Below, one piece after another: positions 18,179 through 27,328 of a stretch of 64,000 nucleotides of DNA (the stretch's first letter is position 1; the number at the start of each line of letters is the position of its first letter). Both the position numbers and the translations under genes were made by a program. The stretch is from Luteolibacter ambystomatis. GTDB lineage: Bacteria > Verrucomicrobiota > Verrucomicrobiia > Verrucomicrobiales > Akkermansiaceae. The notes beneath the pieces are model-generated. The model saw only the letters and a list, made by a program, of their open reading frames with translations. It was not told the origin of the DNA and searched no databases. The stretch is from contig NZ_CP073100.1 in the NCBI RefSeq assembly GCF_018137965.1, positions 372,001 to 436,000 on the forward strand, in the 5' to 3' direction.

Positions 18179-18610
18179 TCAGTGGCGGTGTCCGGAGCAG
18201 TGGTCGCAGCCGGTCCACTCGTCGGTCCCATCGGTATAATACTCATGTTTCCAGATGGGAACGGTGGCCTTCAGCTCGTCGATGATATGACGGCAGGCAT
18301 CGAACGCGGCATCGCGATGGGCGGCTGAAACCGCCACGACCACGGCGATGTCGCCGATGTCCAGCATGCCGGTGCGGTGGACGCAGGCTGCGGCATGGAT
18401 GTCGAAGCGGTTGAGAGCTCCACGGAGGATGCGATTGCCATCGGCCTCGGCGAGAGCTTGGTAAGCCTCGTATTCCAGACGAAGCACGTCGCGTCCCCGA
18501 TGATGGTTGCGGACGCGGCCTTCGAAAATGACGAGGCCACCACAGGTGGGGTCTTCGACCGTGGCCATCACGGTAGCGGTCTCAATGGGGGTGGTGGAGA
18601 TCCGGAACAT
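18179..18610 (-). CDS. moaE: Molybdopterin synthase catalytic subunit MoaE
   Basis: 143 residues with MoaE hallmarks: 'CGGLVIFEGRVRNHHRG' near residue 24, 'LEYEAYQALAE', 'HRTGMLDIGDIAVVVAVSAAHRDAAFDACRHIIDELK' and 'PIWKHEYY'. It contains the catalytic Lys of the 'PIWKHE' block. It converts cPMP to molybdopterin using thiocarboxylated MoaD. It ends with a histidine/cysteine-rich tail (CDHCSGHRH) not needed for the reaction. It follows the mobA-moaD fusion with 10 bp between. Confidence 0.92.
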   Translation of the reverse strand: MFRISTTPIETATVMATVEDPTCGGLVIFEGRVRNHHRGRDVLRLEYEAYQALAEADGNRILRGALNRFDIHAAACVHRTGMLDIGDIAVVVAVSAAHRDAAFDACRHIIDELKATVPIWKHEYYTDGTDEWTGCDHCSGHRH

Positions 18611-18620
18611 GGAGATGCGA

Positions 18621-19427
18621 TCAGCCTCCGGCGACGGGAGGAATAAAGACGAATTCGTCGCCATCCGCGACTGGAGCGTCCCACGAGGAAAATTCTCCAT
18701 TGCGGGCAACACGGAGTTGGGAGGTTTCAAGAGGGAGACGATGGCGGAAGGATAGTTCCTCATAGAGACCGGCTGCGGTCCATGCGAGAGTTTCCACGCT
18801 TTCCGCAGACAAGCCCCTGGCTTCGCGGAGGATGGCGAAGTAGAGCAGGCTGACGGCTTTGGGAACCACGCCGCGCTCCAGTTTGAGAAAAGCCTCGGTG
18901 AGGTCTGCGGGTGTGTTGACGTTGTCGAGAGCGGCCGGGTAGGGGAGATCGAGCAACAGAGGATCGAGCGCTTCCAGGAATTTCCGCGCGCAACGGTGAG
19001 CATCGCGCGCTGCCTGAATACCAGATTCCGCGTAGATCGCACAGAGAGGTTCGGCGCGGCCGTCGATGCGGTTGCGGAAGGCAGTTGAGGTGCGGGAAGG
19101 ATCGCGATGTTCGACCAGGTGCCCGATTGTGGCTTCATCCAGCAGGAAGAGATCGCAGCCCAGCACCAGCCATGGGCCGCTCAATCCTGTGGCCGCGGCG
19201 GCGGAGAGGGCGGCAGTGGGGCCGGACCCGGGGACTTCATCGACGAGAAGGGGCAGGCCGGTACCGCGGTCATTGTCATCGCGAGTCGAGAGGAACACGT
19301 GGTCCGAGAACCGGCGGGCGAGAGCAGCCATGTGGTCGATCTGGCGCGTGCCATCCGGGCGTTCGATGAGAGCCTTGTCGCGGCCCATCCGCTGGCTGAT
19401 GCCGCCGGTGAGAATGAGCGCGTTCAT
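18621..19427 (-). CDS. Fused MobA (molybdenum cofactor guanylyltransferase) - MoaD (sulfur carrier)
   Basis: A 268-residue fusion. Residues 1 to about 185 are a MobA-type nucleotidyltransferase with LTGGISQRMGRDKAL and 'GCDLFLLDE' (metal/GTP site). Residues about 190-268 form a MoaD/ThiS-like ubiquitin fold (VSLLYFAILREARGLS ... NGEFSSWDAPVADGDEFVFIPPVAGG) ending in the Gly-Gly required for thiocarboxylation. MobA adds GMP to the cofactor for bis-MGD enzymes such as the nitrate reductase here. The gene overlaps moaC by 4 bp. No stop or frameshift separates the domains and the C-terminal GG is exposed, so both activities look intact. Confidence 0.88.
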   Translation of the reverse strand: MNALILTGGISQRMGRDKALIERPDGTRQIDHMAALARRFSDHVFLSTRDDNDRGTGLPLLVDEVPGSGPTAALSAAAATGLSGPWLVLGCDLFLLDEATIGHLVEHRDPSRTSTAFRNRIDGRAEPLCAIYAESGIQAARDAHRCARKFLEALDPLLLDLPYPAALDNVNTPADLTEAFLKLERGVVPKAVSLLYFAILREARGLSAESVETLAWTAAGLYEELSFRHRLPLETSQLRVARNGEFSSWDAPVADGDEFVFIPPVAGG

Positions 19428-19900
19428 GTATTGGCCGGAAGGATGTCGGACTTGCCGCCGGTTTTCTCGATCACGCGGATGGAGTGGATGACCGCGGTCT
19501 TATCGAGGGCTTTGATCATGTCGAAGAAGGTCAGTGCCGCAATGGTGGCTCCGGTGAGGGCCTCCATCTCCACGCCGGTGCGGCCGGTCGTTTTGCAGGA
19601 ACAACGCAGCACCGCCTCATTGTTGGCGAATTCAGTGGTGATCTGGCAATCTTCCAGCGGCAACGGATGGCACAGCGGGATCAGATGTGGGGTTTGCTTC
19701 GCTCCCATCACCCCTGCAAGAATGGCGGTTTGAAAAACCGGGCCTTTTTTCGACAAGAACTCACCATCGCGGAATTGTTCCGCCACCGCGTCATTCACCG
19801 TGATGCGGGCCTCGGCGACGGCATGGCGGACGGTCACCGGCTTGCCGGAGACATCGACCATCGCGGCTTGGTTTGACTCATTGATGTGGGAGAGGGACAT
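19424..19900 (-). CDS. moaC: Cyclic pyranopterin monophosphate synthase MoaC
   Basis: 158 residues with canonical MoaC sequence: 'MVDVSGKPVTVRHAVAEARI', 'ILAGVMGAKQTPHLIPLCHPLPL', 'TGRTGVEMEALTGATIAALTFFDMIKAL' and 'KTGGKS'. It acts with MoaA to convert GTP to cPMP. The ATG at 19900 (MSLSHINESNQAAM) is preferred; the frame extends upstream into moeA without a better start. Translationally coupled to mobA-moaD by a 4-bp overlap and 7 bp downstream of moeA. Confidence 0.93.
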   Translation of the reverse strand: MSLSHINESNQAAMVDVSGKPVTVRHAVAEARITVNDAVAEQFRDGEFLSKKGPVFQTAILAGVMGAKQTPHLIPLCHPLPLEDCQITTEFANNEAVLRCSCKTTGRTGVEMEALTGATIAALTFFDMIKALDKTAVIHSIRVIEKTGGKSDILPANT

Positions 19901-19907
19901 GAGCGGA

Positions 19908-21074
19908 TCAGAGGGAATGGGCGGTGACCAGAGCACCTGGGGAAAGGGTGCCCCGGGCCGGTGGAATTTCAAGGAGATGCGTGGCTCCGGCAATGGAGAC
20001 GAAGTCGCCGGAATTGCGCGGTGGCAACGGTTCGGCCTGCCCGTTCACGATCCGCGCAGGCAACAACCAGGTCAGTTTGGGAAGGGATTCCGTCGGACTA
20101 GCCAAGGGTAGCAACAACGGAGAGGGGGGTGTCGCGCCTTGCATGGCCAGCAGGGCCGGGCGCACGTAGCGGGTATAGGTGGCGAGCACGGAAACCGGAT
20201 TCCCCGGCAGGGCGAATACCGGAGGCGGACCATTCCAGAAGGCGAGAGGCTTGCCGGGGCGCTGGAAGACACCGTGGAAAGCGGGCAGGCCGAGACGGGC
20301 TTCGATCACCTCGCGGACATGGTCGCGTTTGCCTTTCGAAATGCCACCGCAGAGCAGGATGAGATCGCTGGTGAGGAGCACGGCATCGACGGCGTGTTCC
20401 AGCAGTTGGATATCATCCGGCACGTGATGATGGTGAATCTCCGCGTGACCCAATCTCCGTAGGATCGATTCCAGCATCGGGCCATTCGAGCGCCGGATTT
20501 GCCAGGGCTGTGGTGTGGAATTCACGGGAACCGCTTCATCACCAGTCGTGAGGATGGTGATGACCGGATGTTTGGAAACCGGTAGCTCTACAAGACCCAC
20601 GGACGCCGCGATGGCGATCTCAGCGGATCCTAACAGAAAGCCCTGTGGGACAAGCAAGCTGCCTGCCGCCGCGTCGACACCGACCTCATGGATGAATTGT
20701 CCGGTGGTCGCATCGCCCTGGAGAGTGGCGATGCCTCCCAGAATGGCGACTTCCTCGTAAGGCATCAGCGTGTCGCAATCTTCGGGCACGATTGCACCGG
20801 TCATGATTTCCCAGGCCTCGCCAATTTCCAATGCGCGTGGTGGAGCATCTCCCGCGGCGTGCAAACCGGCGATACGGAATGATGGGGCACGGCCCCGGAA
20901 GGCGATCCCATCCATAGTGGCCCGGCGATACGGAGGTAGCGCGCGATCGGCAAAGATGGATGATCGCAGGACCCTGCCAAGCGCGTGCGCGAGCTGCACG
21001 CTCTCGATAGCGGTTACGGGCAGGTTGGAAAGAATGCGTCCCGTGGCCTCAGCAGGTGTCACGAGTTCGTTCAT
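19908..21074 (-). CDS. moeA: Molybdopterin molybdotransferase MoeA
   Basis: 388 residues; first gene of the moeA-moaC-mobA/moaD-moaE operon. Motifs include 'ALPPYRRATMDGIAFR' (substrate loop), 'EIMTGAIVPEDCDTLMPYE', 'ITILTTGDEAVP', 'LILLCGGISKGKRDHV' and 'VFALPGNPVSVLATYTRYVRPAL'. It inserts molybdate into adenylylated molybdopterin. The GGISKGKRD sequence matches the usual GG-x-S-x-G-x-x-D active-site block. Start at 21074 (MNELVTPAEATG) matches the family N-terminus; divergent from moaA. Confidence 0.92.
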   Translation of the reverse strand: MNELVTPAEATGRILSNLPVTAIESVQLAHALGRVLRSSIFADRALPPYRRATMDGIAFRGRAPSFRIAGLHAAGDAPPRALEIGEAWEIMTGAIVPEDCDTLMPYEEVAILGGIATLQGDATTGQFIHEVGVDAAAGSLLVPQGFLLGSAEIAIAASVGLVELPVSKHPVITILTTGDEAVPVNSTPQPWQIRRSNGPMLESILRRLGHAEIHHHHVPDDIQLLEHAVDAVLLTSDLILLCGGISKGKRDHVREVIEARLGLPAFHGVFQRPGKPLAFWNGPPPVFALPGNPVSVLATYTRYVRPALLAMQGATPPSPLLLPLASPTESLPKLTWLLPARIVNGQAEPLPPRNSGDFVSIAGATHLLEIPPARGTLSPGALVTAHSL

Positions 21075-21232
21075 GATGCGATGGTTTCCAGCCAATGAGC
21101 AGAATACCAGCCTTTACCGTGGGGATGGTGTTCGTGTGGGATGAAAGGCTGGCATTCATCCGGAGCGGGTGATTCATCGGCCTTGAGAATTCGTCCGGGC
21201 ATTCGGTTCGGATGCTGCTATTCGTTTTCCAG

Positions 21233-22234
21233 ATGACTTTGCAAGACCGCCACGGCCGCGTGCTCCGGGATCTGCGGATCTCGGTGACGGACCGTTGCAA
21301 TTTCCGCTGCGGCTACTGCATGCCCGCGGACCAGTTCGGACCGGGTCATGAGTTTCTTCCCAAGGGGGAATTGCTGACATTCGAGGAAATCCATCGTGTC
21401 GCAGGACTCGCGGTGGCAGCGGGTGTGACCAAGCTGCGGCTCACCGGTGGCGAACCCTTGCTGCGGCATGGGATTGAGAATCTTGTCGGCTTGTTGGCCA
21501 GCCTTCCGGGGAAACCGGATCTCGCTCTGACGACCAACGGCATCCTGTTGGCACACCAGGCGGAGCGGCTGGCCTTGGCCGGATTGAACCGGGTGACGGT
21601 GAGTCTCGATGCGATCGATCCTGAGATCTTCGGGCGGATGAATGGAACCGGCGCGGATGTTTCGCGGGTACTATCCGGTATCGAGGTGGCCAAGGTATTC
21701 GGCTTGCCAGTGAAGGTGAACGCCGTGATCCAGCGCGGTGTGAATGAGACGCAGGTCCTTCCTTTGGTGCGGTGGGCGCGGGAGTCAGGCGTGACGATGC
21801 GCTTCATCGAGTTCATGGACGTGGGTGAGACAAACGGCTGGGACCGTCGTTCGGTTGTCCCGGCAGCGGAGATGGTGGAGATGATTGTGGAAGAGTTTCC
21901 GCTGGAGGTATATCCGGGGCGTGGAGGCGCTACGGCGCTCCGCTACCGGCATACGGACGGAAGAGGGGAGATCGGCATCATTGCATCGGTGACCCGGCCA
22001 TTCTGCGGAGATTGCTCGCGGCTGAGACTATCACCGGAGGGAAAACTATTCACCTGCCTCTTTGCTGGAAGCGGTCATGATCTCAAGGGGTTGTTGCGCG
22101 GAGGTGCGGACGATTCCACCATTGCCGCGGCTCTTGGAGGAATATGGGGAAACCGTGACGACCGCTACTCGGAATTGCGCGACGATCGGAGCGAACCCGT
22201 CCACAAGGCGGAGATGAGCTATCTGGGAGGCTGA
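21233..22234 (+). CDS. moaA: GTP 3',8-cyclase MoaA (radical SAM)
   Basis: About 333 residues. The radical-SAM cluster motif is TDRCNFRCGYC near the N-terminus, followed by 'LRLTGGEPLLR' and 'TTNGILL'. The C-terminal cluster FCGDCSRLRLSPEGKLFTCLF binds the second [4Fe-4S], and the protein ends in Gly-Gly (SYLGG), which is essential in MoaA. It makes the first committed intermediate of molybdenum cofactor with MoaC. An alternative in-frame ATG at 21212 would add seven residues; neither has a clear Shine-Dalgarno. It is divergent from moeA and convergent with the MOSC gene. Confidence 0.93.
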   Translation: MTLQDRHGRVLRDLRISVTDRCNFRCGYCMPADQFGPGHEFLPKGELLTFEEIHRVAGLAVAAGVTKLRLTGGEPLLRHGIENLVGLLASLPGKPDLALTTNGILLAHQAERLALAGLNRVTVSLDAIDPEIFGRMNGTGADVSRVLSGIEVAKVFGLPVKVNAVIQRGVNETQVLPLVRWARESGVTMRFIEFMDVGETNGWDRRSVVPAAEMVEMIVEEFPLEVYPGRGGATALRYRHTDGRGEIGIIASVTRPFCGDCSRLRLSPEGKLFTCLFAGSGHDLKGLLRGGADDSTIAAALGGIWGNRDDRYSELRDDRSEPVHKAEMSYLGG

Positions 22235-22240
22235 GGTGGC

Positions 22241-22747
22241 TCAGGCTTCCGCGGACTCTTCGATTTGGAGAGGCACACTTCCGGATCTCTTCAAGATGCC
22301 ATCTTCCAAGATCCGGCAGCGCAGGCCACCACGGCCTTTGAGCAGGTTTTCGATGCCCGGCTTTCCGCAGGCGGCATCCATCCAGTAGCAGGGACTGCAT
22401 TCCTGGGTGCCTTCAAAAAGAATATCCCCCAAACGGAAGCGGCGTCCGATGAGGGAATTCAAGTCCACGCCTTCAATGATCACATTGCGGCGGAATGCGG
22501 AGGCTGGCAGTCCGGGCTTGTCAGCGTGGATGCGAACTTCCTCCACCACCGCATGGTCGAAGAAGGTGATTTGCCCCTTGTAGTCCGGTTTGAAGTCGAA
22601 GAAGCGGTCGCCAACGATGCCTCGTCCCGTGACCAACTCAATCTCATCGCAATCCTCGATCCCGTTTTCGCCGGCAGGCATGCCGTGGTGGCCGAAGTAA
22701 TTGTGGCCTGGCGAACGGAAGAGGTGATGGAGAATGACTTGAGGCAT
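22241..22747 (-). CDS. MOSC-domain protein
   Basis: 168 residues with MOSC-type strands (ELVTGRGIVGDRFFDF, GQITFFDHAVVEEV, 'RNVIIEGVDLNSLIGRRFRLGDILFEGT') and a cysteine in 'ECSPCYWMD', the position that can coordinate sulfurated molybdenum cofactor. MOSC proteins handle or sulfurate Moco. It starts 1 bp after the nitrate reductase stop, so it is very likely cotranscribed with the reductase and may help load it; that role is inference. Confidence 0.82.
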   Translation of the reverse strand: MPQVILHHLFRSPGHNYFGHHGMPAGENGIEDCDEIELVTGRGIVGDRFFDFKPDYKGQITFFDHAVVEEVRIHADKPGLPASAFRRNVIIEGVDLNSLIGRRFRLGDILFEGTQECSPCYWMDAACGKPGIENLLKGRGGLRCRILEDGILKRSGSVPLQIEESAEA

Positions 22748-22748
22748 C

Positions 22749-24941
22749 TCAGGGTTGCTTGTATTTGCGAATGGCGACGGCGGAGGCTTTGTAAGATGGC
22801 TGGCGGGAGTGCGGATCGAAGCTGGCGTGTGTGAGGCGGTTCACTTCGGAATCGTGCATGGGCAGGAAGACCTGGCCCGGCTGCATGGTGGGTGTGAGCC
22901 ACGCCCGCGCCATCAGCGACCCGCGGCGGCTGACTACCTCCACCTGGTCATGTTCGGAGATTCCGTAGCGTGCTGCATCCGAGGGATGGATGTCCACATA
23001 AAGCTCGGAGGGTGAAAGCTTCCGCAGGATCGAGGACTTCGCGGTGCGGGTCTGGGTATGCCATTGGCTCGAGCTGCCCCGGCCGGTAAGCAGAATGAAG
23101 GGATACTTCCCATCGGGTTCCTCCGGCAACAACTCCGCAGGCGCATCGAAGAGGAACTTCGCGCGCTGATCCGCGGTGTAGAAACGACCATCGGCGAAGA
23201 GCCGTCGTTCCCGGGAAGGATCTGGTCCGTTGGATGGGTAGGGCCACTGGATGCCACCGGCGGCATCGATCATCTCGTAACCGCTGATGCCGGATATGTC
23301 GCATGGCTGGCCTTCGGTGATTTTGGTGAGAAGACGAAAGACGGCCTCCGGAGAGGTCCATTCCGCGAACAAATCACCCCCCCACGCATTTGCCAGCAAC
23401 CGGAAGATGCGGAAGTCCGAGAGGGCGACGCCGGGAGGCTTGCGCACCTGGCGGATGGCGCCGATACGGCGTTCGGAGTTGATGAAGACGCCTTCCTTTT
23501 CACCCCATCCTGCGGCGGGCAGCAGCAGGTCGCAGACTTGTGCGGTTTCCGTGGACGAATACATGTCCTGCACCACGAGAAATTCCAGCTTGTCGCGCAG
23601 CGTTTGGAACCGGCCTTGATTGATCCATGAATGGCTCGGGTTGGTGGCGATGATCCACAGTCCCTTGATATCTCCGCGTTCGATGCCGTCGATGATCTGG
23701 TCATAGGCCCAGCCATTCTCGCGCTGGATCCGGCTCTCATCCATGCCGAGCAGTCTGGCGATTTTTTCACGGTGGGCGGGATTGGTGAAGTCATGACCGC
23801 CGAGGAGATTGGTGGTGTTTGAGAACAGCCGCGAACCCATCGCATTGCACTGGCCGGTGATCGAGTTCGCGCCGGTGCCGGGTTTGCCCATGTTGCCGGT
23901 CATCAGTGCGAGATTGATGATGGCCTGTGCGGTACGGGTTCCCTCGTAGGATTGGTTCACTCCCATGGTCCACCACCACGAGACGCGCTTGGTGGGATCG
24001 GAGACGAGCCGGGCGAGAGCGCGGACCGCGTCCGGCGTGAGTCCGGTGTGTTTCTCCACTTCCTCCGGAGAGTAATTGGCGAGGAAGGTTTTGAACTCTT
24101 CGAATCCGCTGGTGTGTGCGTTGAGGAACTGTTGATCGATGCGCCCTTCATCCATGATGCAACGGGCGAGTGCATAGAGCAGCCAGAGATCGCCCTTGGG
24201 CTTTAGGGCGATGTGCCGGGTGGCTGAGTGCGCGGTTTCAGTCCGGCGCGGATCGATCACCACGATCTCGGGCGAGCGGCGGTTGGAGAGCACACGCTGC
24301 CAGAGGATCGGGTGGGCGATCGCGGGATTCGCGCCCACGAACACCAGCACGTCGGACTCTTCGAAATCGGCGTAGGTGTATGGCGGGGCGTCGAAGCCGA
24401 AGGATTGCTTGTAGGCTGCGACAGCGGTGGCCATGCACTGGCGGGTGTTGCCATCGCCATGCTTCATGCCCATCCCGAACTTGGCGAGCGCGCCGAGGAA
24501 TGCCATTTCCTCGCAGGGAATCTGGCCGGTGGAGATGAAGGCGAGGCTTTCTTGGCCGTGGCGGGCCTGGATGTCCTTGAAGCGGCTGACCATGGTGCCG
24601 ATGGCATGGTCCCAGGTGGTTTCACGCAACCCGCCATTCGCGTGCTCGCGCAGGAGGGGAACAGTTGCGCGGTCGGGCGCGTCCAGGACGGCGAGGGCTT
24701 CCCAGCCTTTCGGACACGCCATGCCAAGGTTGACGGGATAGCGGGCCTCGGGTGTGAGGCCGATGGCTTCGCCGTCCTTCAGATGAAGCCTCAACCGGCA
24801 ACCGGTGGAGCAGAAGCCGCAGATGGAGGTGGTGACGGCATCCGGCACCGCGCCTGCGGGCACCTGGCCGAGGCCGAAACGTCCGGGCTCACGGAGCAAT
24901 TCCGCGGTGAGAGGACCGTGGTGCTGTTTGAAGGGAATCAC
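22749..24941 (-). CDS. nasA: Assimilatory nitrate reductase catalytic subunit (molybdopterin oxidoreductase)
   Basis: 730 residues, cytoplasmic (no Tat signal). An N-terminal [4Fe-4S] site, [16 protein letters not shown] followed by 'NLGMACPKG', is the NasA/NarB/NapA pattern. It is followed by '[22 protein letters not shown]', with the Cys expected as molybdenum ligand, and bis-MGD-binding segments ([40 protein letters not shown]). The C-terminal dinucleotide domain has '[20 protein letters not shown]'. It reduces nitrate to nitrite using electrons from the DmsBC-like partner at 25132-26724. The start is GTG because the upstream frame closes at a TGA. No C-terminal flavoprotein or extra [2Fe-2S] domain is present. 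Confidence 0.9.
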   Translation of the reverse strand: MIPFKQHHGPLTAELLREPGRFGLGQVPAGAVPDAVTTSICGFCSTGCRLRLHLKDGEAIGLTPEARYPVNLGMACPKGWEALAVLDAPDRATVPLLREHANGGLRETTWDHAIGTMVSRFKDIQARHGQESLAFISTGQIPCEEMAFLGALAKFGMGMKHGDGNTRQCMATAVAAYKQSFGFDAPPYTYADFEESDVLVFVGANPAIAHPILWQRVLSNRRSPEIVVIDPRRTETAHSATRHIALKPKGDLWLLYALARCIMDEGRIDQQFLNAHTSGFEEFKTFLANYSPEEVEKHTGLTPDAVRALARLVSDPTKRVSWWWTMGVNQSYEGTRTAQAIINLALMTGNMGKPGTGANSITGQCNAMGSRLFSNTTNLLGGHDFTNPAHREKIARLLGMDESRIQRENGWAYDQIIDGIERGDIKGLWIIATNPSHSWINQGRFQTLRDKLEFLVVQDMYSSTETAQVCDLLLPAAGWGEKEGVFINSERRIGAIRQVRKPPGVALSDFRIFRLLANAWGGDLFAEWTSPEAVFRLLTKITEGQPCDISGISGYEMIDAAGGIQWPYPSNGPDPSRERRLFADGRFYTADQRAKFLFDAPAELLPEEPDGKYPFILLTGRGSSSQWHTQTRTAKSSILRKLSPSELYVDIHPSDAARYGISEHDQVEVVSRRGSLMARAWLTPTMQPGQVFLPMHDSEVNRLTHASFDPHSRQPSYKASAVAIRKYKQP

Positions 24942-25101
24942 GGGAAGGAAGAGGCTCCGGCATCATAAGCATCCGCCGTGCATGGGCGCGATGCAAATGG
25001 AGAGGCTGGCATCGGAGTGGTCATCCGGCGAATGACGGGGATTCATCGGGTTCGCGGCTGAGAGGGGCGTTTGAGGATCATTGCCGTGATCTGCCGGGAA
25101 A

Positions 25102-25127
25102 ACTCACAAGCAGGAATGCTTGTGCTA
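25102..25127. repeat. Small palindrome / possible terminator in the nasA - nasBC gap
   Basis: The 190-bp gap between the reductase start and the DmsBC-like stop contains CACAAGCA / TGCTTGTG (25105-25112 and 25117-25124, GGAA loop). On the minus strand it is followed by AGTTTTCCC, so it may attenuate transcription into the reductase gene. It also looks like the short palindromic repeats scattered in related genomes. No other feature was seen in this gap. Confidence 0.5.
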
Positions 25128-25131
25128 CTTT

Positions 25132-26724
25132 TCAATGCCGGGTGGATTTGCTGATGTTGCCGGGCATTTTCGGGGAATAGACGGTGCTGAAAAACATCGC
25201 GCGCTCCAGTAGTTCCGCCACCAGCATCAGAGCGATGGAGATCCATGGGGAGATCATCAGCATGAACAGGGCGGCGAGCGCTCCGGTGAAACGGCCGTTG
25301 AGAAGTGGCGCCATCACCCGCAACCGCATGAGGCGCGCGACATGGGCGTCCGGTGTCCATGGATCATCGGGGTCCGCATTGTCCCGCAGAAAGCGGGACT
25401 CTGGAACCAGCTTGGCGATGATGGCCAGTCCGGCAACGGCGAGTGTGAGGAAGGAGGGCGATGAAGCGGCGAGACCGAGCGCGGAAAATACCGCCAGTGT
25501 GCCAAAGAAGCGGGTACCAGTGATGGAGATCCGCCATGTCGGGCGATGGGTATCGACGTAGATCATCACCGAGGTGAAGACGGAGATCACGGAGAGAATG
25601 GCAAGCGTGGGAGCCAGAGTGCCGATGAACTGTTGCGCCAGTCCGGCGAATTTTTCCGGAATGTAAGGCGAGAGCCAGGGTAGTGCCGGGATCAGCATGG
25701 CCAACGGTGCGACCATGGAAAACGCGAGGATCTCCCGCGAGAGCCAGCTTGTGCGCAGTCCGAGGAAGAAGCGCCATGCACCCAGCGGACGACCAAGGTG
25801 CAGGATGGATGCTGCCATCCCCGTGAAGAACACACCCGCCCCGGTGATGGCGACGGCCGTGTGATGGAGAAACGCCGCAGCGATCAGCAGACCGAGGCCC
25901 GCCTGGGTGAGCGTAAGCATCAGGACCAGCGGCAGGTGTGCATGTTGGAGAGTGAGGGTTTCCTGATCGGCGGGTTTTGCGGTGGTGGGAACCGGTCGGC
26001 CAACATAGCGGGTGGAGGGCTTGGTGACCTTCGGTGTTGGTGCTCCGGCGAGGAAGCCTTTGCCTGCGATTCCTTCATCCACGATCTCGGATACCTTCCG
26101 CTTCACGATCCGGATCGCGCCGGTGGGGCAGGCCTGCACACACGCGGGAGCTTCACCGGCGGCGAGGCGGCCATGGCACATGTCACACTTCCGCACGATG
26201 CCGCGCTTTTTCGAGTACTTCGGGACATCGTAGGGACACTTCAGCAGGCAGTAGGAGCAACCGATGCACTGGTCATCCAGATGACGGACGATGCCGTTTT
26301 CCTTGTCCTTCTCATATGCTCCCACCGGGCAGCCGGTCATGCAGCCGGGATCGGCGCAGTGGTGGCAGGCGGTGGTGACGGTTTGTTGCCAGGCTGGTTC
26401 CTGCCTGCCGCCGACAAGCGTGCCGATGTCGCGCCAGGCTTCATCGTCATCGAGTCCGTTGAGCGAATGGCAGGCGGCGACGCAGGATTTGCAGGAGGTG
26501 CAGCGATCCAGCGAGACCTCGAAAGCATATTGTTCTCCCGGCTCGGGAGCGGTCAGCGGGATGAGATTGCGATAGTGCGCGGCGAGATCGGGCTCGCGGT
26601 CGTGAATCTCCGCGAAGCGGGCGACCGGAGTTTGAAGGGTCTTCTGTTCCGCGAGCAGGTCGTCGATGAGAGTCCGCAAGACTGCGGACTTCTTGATTTC
26701 CTGCGGTGTCGGGATCGCGCTCAT
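25132..26724 (-). CDS. Fused DmsB-DmsC-like electron-transfer and membrane-anchor subunit of nitrate reductase
   Basis: 530 residues. Residues about 65-215 are a four-cluster ferredoxin domain (DRCTSCKSCVAACHS, CHHCADPGCMTGCPVGA, CIGCSYCLLKCPYDVP, KCDMCHGRLAAGEAPACVQACPTGA), as in DmsB/NrfC. After a linker, about 265-520 form a DmsC-type anchor with about eight transmembrane segments. It would pass electrons from the quinol pool to the cytoplasmic reductase, replacing the NADH- or ferredoxin-dependent partners of other assimilatory systems. It overlaps the flavodoxin gene by 4 bp and is followed by nasA after 190 bp. Confidence 0.85.
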   Translation of the reverse strand: MSAIPTPQEIKKSAVLRTLIDDLLAEQKTLQTPVARFAEIHDREPDLAAHYRNLIPLTAPEPGEQYAFEVSLDRCTSCKSCVAACHSLNGLDDDEAWRDIGTLVGGRQEPAWQQTVTTACHHCADPGCMTGCPVGAYEKDKENGIVRHLDDQCIGCSYCLLKCPYDVPKYSKKRGIVRKCDMCHGRLAAGEAPACVQACPTGAIRIVKRKVSEIVDEGIAGKGFLAGAPTPKVTKPSTRYVGRPVPTTAKPADQETLTLQHAHLPLVLMLTLTQAGLGLLIAAAFLHHTAVAITGAGVFFTGMAASILHLGRPLGAWRFFLGLRTSWLSREILAFSMVAPLAMLIPALPWLSPYIPEKFAGLAQQFIGTLAPTLAILSVISVFTSVMIYVDTHRPTWRISITGTRFFGTLAVFSALGLAASSPSFLTLAVAGLAIIAKLVPESRFLRDNADPDDPWTPDAHVARLMRLRVMAPLLNGRFTGALAALFMLMISPWISIALMLVAELLERAMFFSTVYSPKMPGNISKSTRH

Positions 26725-27308
26725 GCAGCGGCTTCACTGGCCAGCACGCCTAACAAGGTCTCCGACCAAGTGGCGAAAGGAGTATCGTAATCGCAGTCTC
26801 CTTCCACGCGCGGAGACACCCGGGTGGCACCGAGAGCTTCGAGCTTGCTGTCAAAGTCACGGCCGCACTGGCAGAAGGCGGGATAGTTGGAATCGCCCAG
26901 CGCGAACACGCTGTATTTCACTCCGGCCAGCAGCGCGTTGTTCTCCGCCATGACGGAGGCGTAGAGGGCTGCTGCATTGTCGGGCGGTTCGCCATCGCCA
27001 TAGGTGCTGGTGAGGATGGCCACGTTGCCCATGGCGGCGAGCGTGGCGGCGTCCACGGCGGCCATGTCGTAGATGGTTGGCGTGAGTCCGAGGGCCTTGG
27101 CTTTTTTCGCAAGTTGTTTCGCAAAGGCTTCGGCAGTGCCGGTCTGCGACCCCCAGAGGATGGCCAGAGGTTCGCCGGTGGCTGCTGGTTCCATGGCGGT
27201 GGTTGCGCCCCCTGTGGGAGCAGAAAGACCGAGGCCGGCGAAGAAGCCTTTGAGCCACATCCGCTGCGTGTCGCTGAATGGCGCGTCGGTTGGAATGGGG
27301 AGTGACAT
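26721..27308 (-). CDS. Flavodoxin-like FMN protein (CysJ-type FMN domain only)
   Basis: 195 residues. After a 45-residue N-terminal part (PIPTDAPFSDTQRMWLKGFFAGL) comes a flavodoxin fold with 'ILWGSQTGTAEAFAKQL' (phosphate loop), 'TSTYGDGEPPDNAAALY' and 'FALGDSNYPAFCQCGRDFD'. These are the FMN-binding blocks of sulfite reductase flavoproteins. The FAD/NADPH-binding half of CysJ is missing, so it is a one-electron shuttle rather than a complete reductase. It lies between nirA and the DmsBC-like gene (20-bp gap and 4-bp overlap). Donation of electrons to NirA is inferred. Confidence 0.85.
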   Translation of the reverse strand: MSLPIPTDAPFSDTQRMWLKGFFAGLGLSAPTGGATTAMEPAATGEPLAILWGSQTGTAEAFAKQLAKKAKALGLTPTIYDMAAVDAATLAAMGNVAILTSTYGDGEPPDNAAALYASVMAENNALLAGVKYSVFALGDSNYPAFCQCGRDFDSKLEALGATRVSPRVEGDCDYDTPFATWSETLLGVLASEAAA

Positions 27309-27328
27309 GGCAATGAGAGGTTGGGGTT

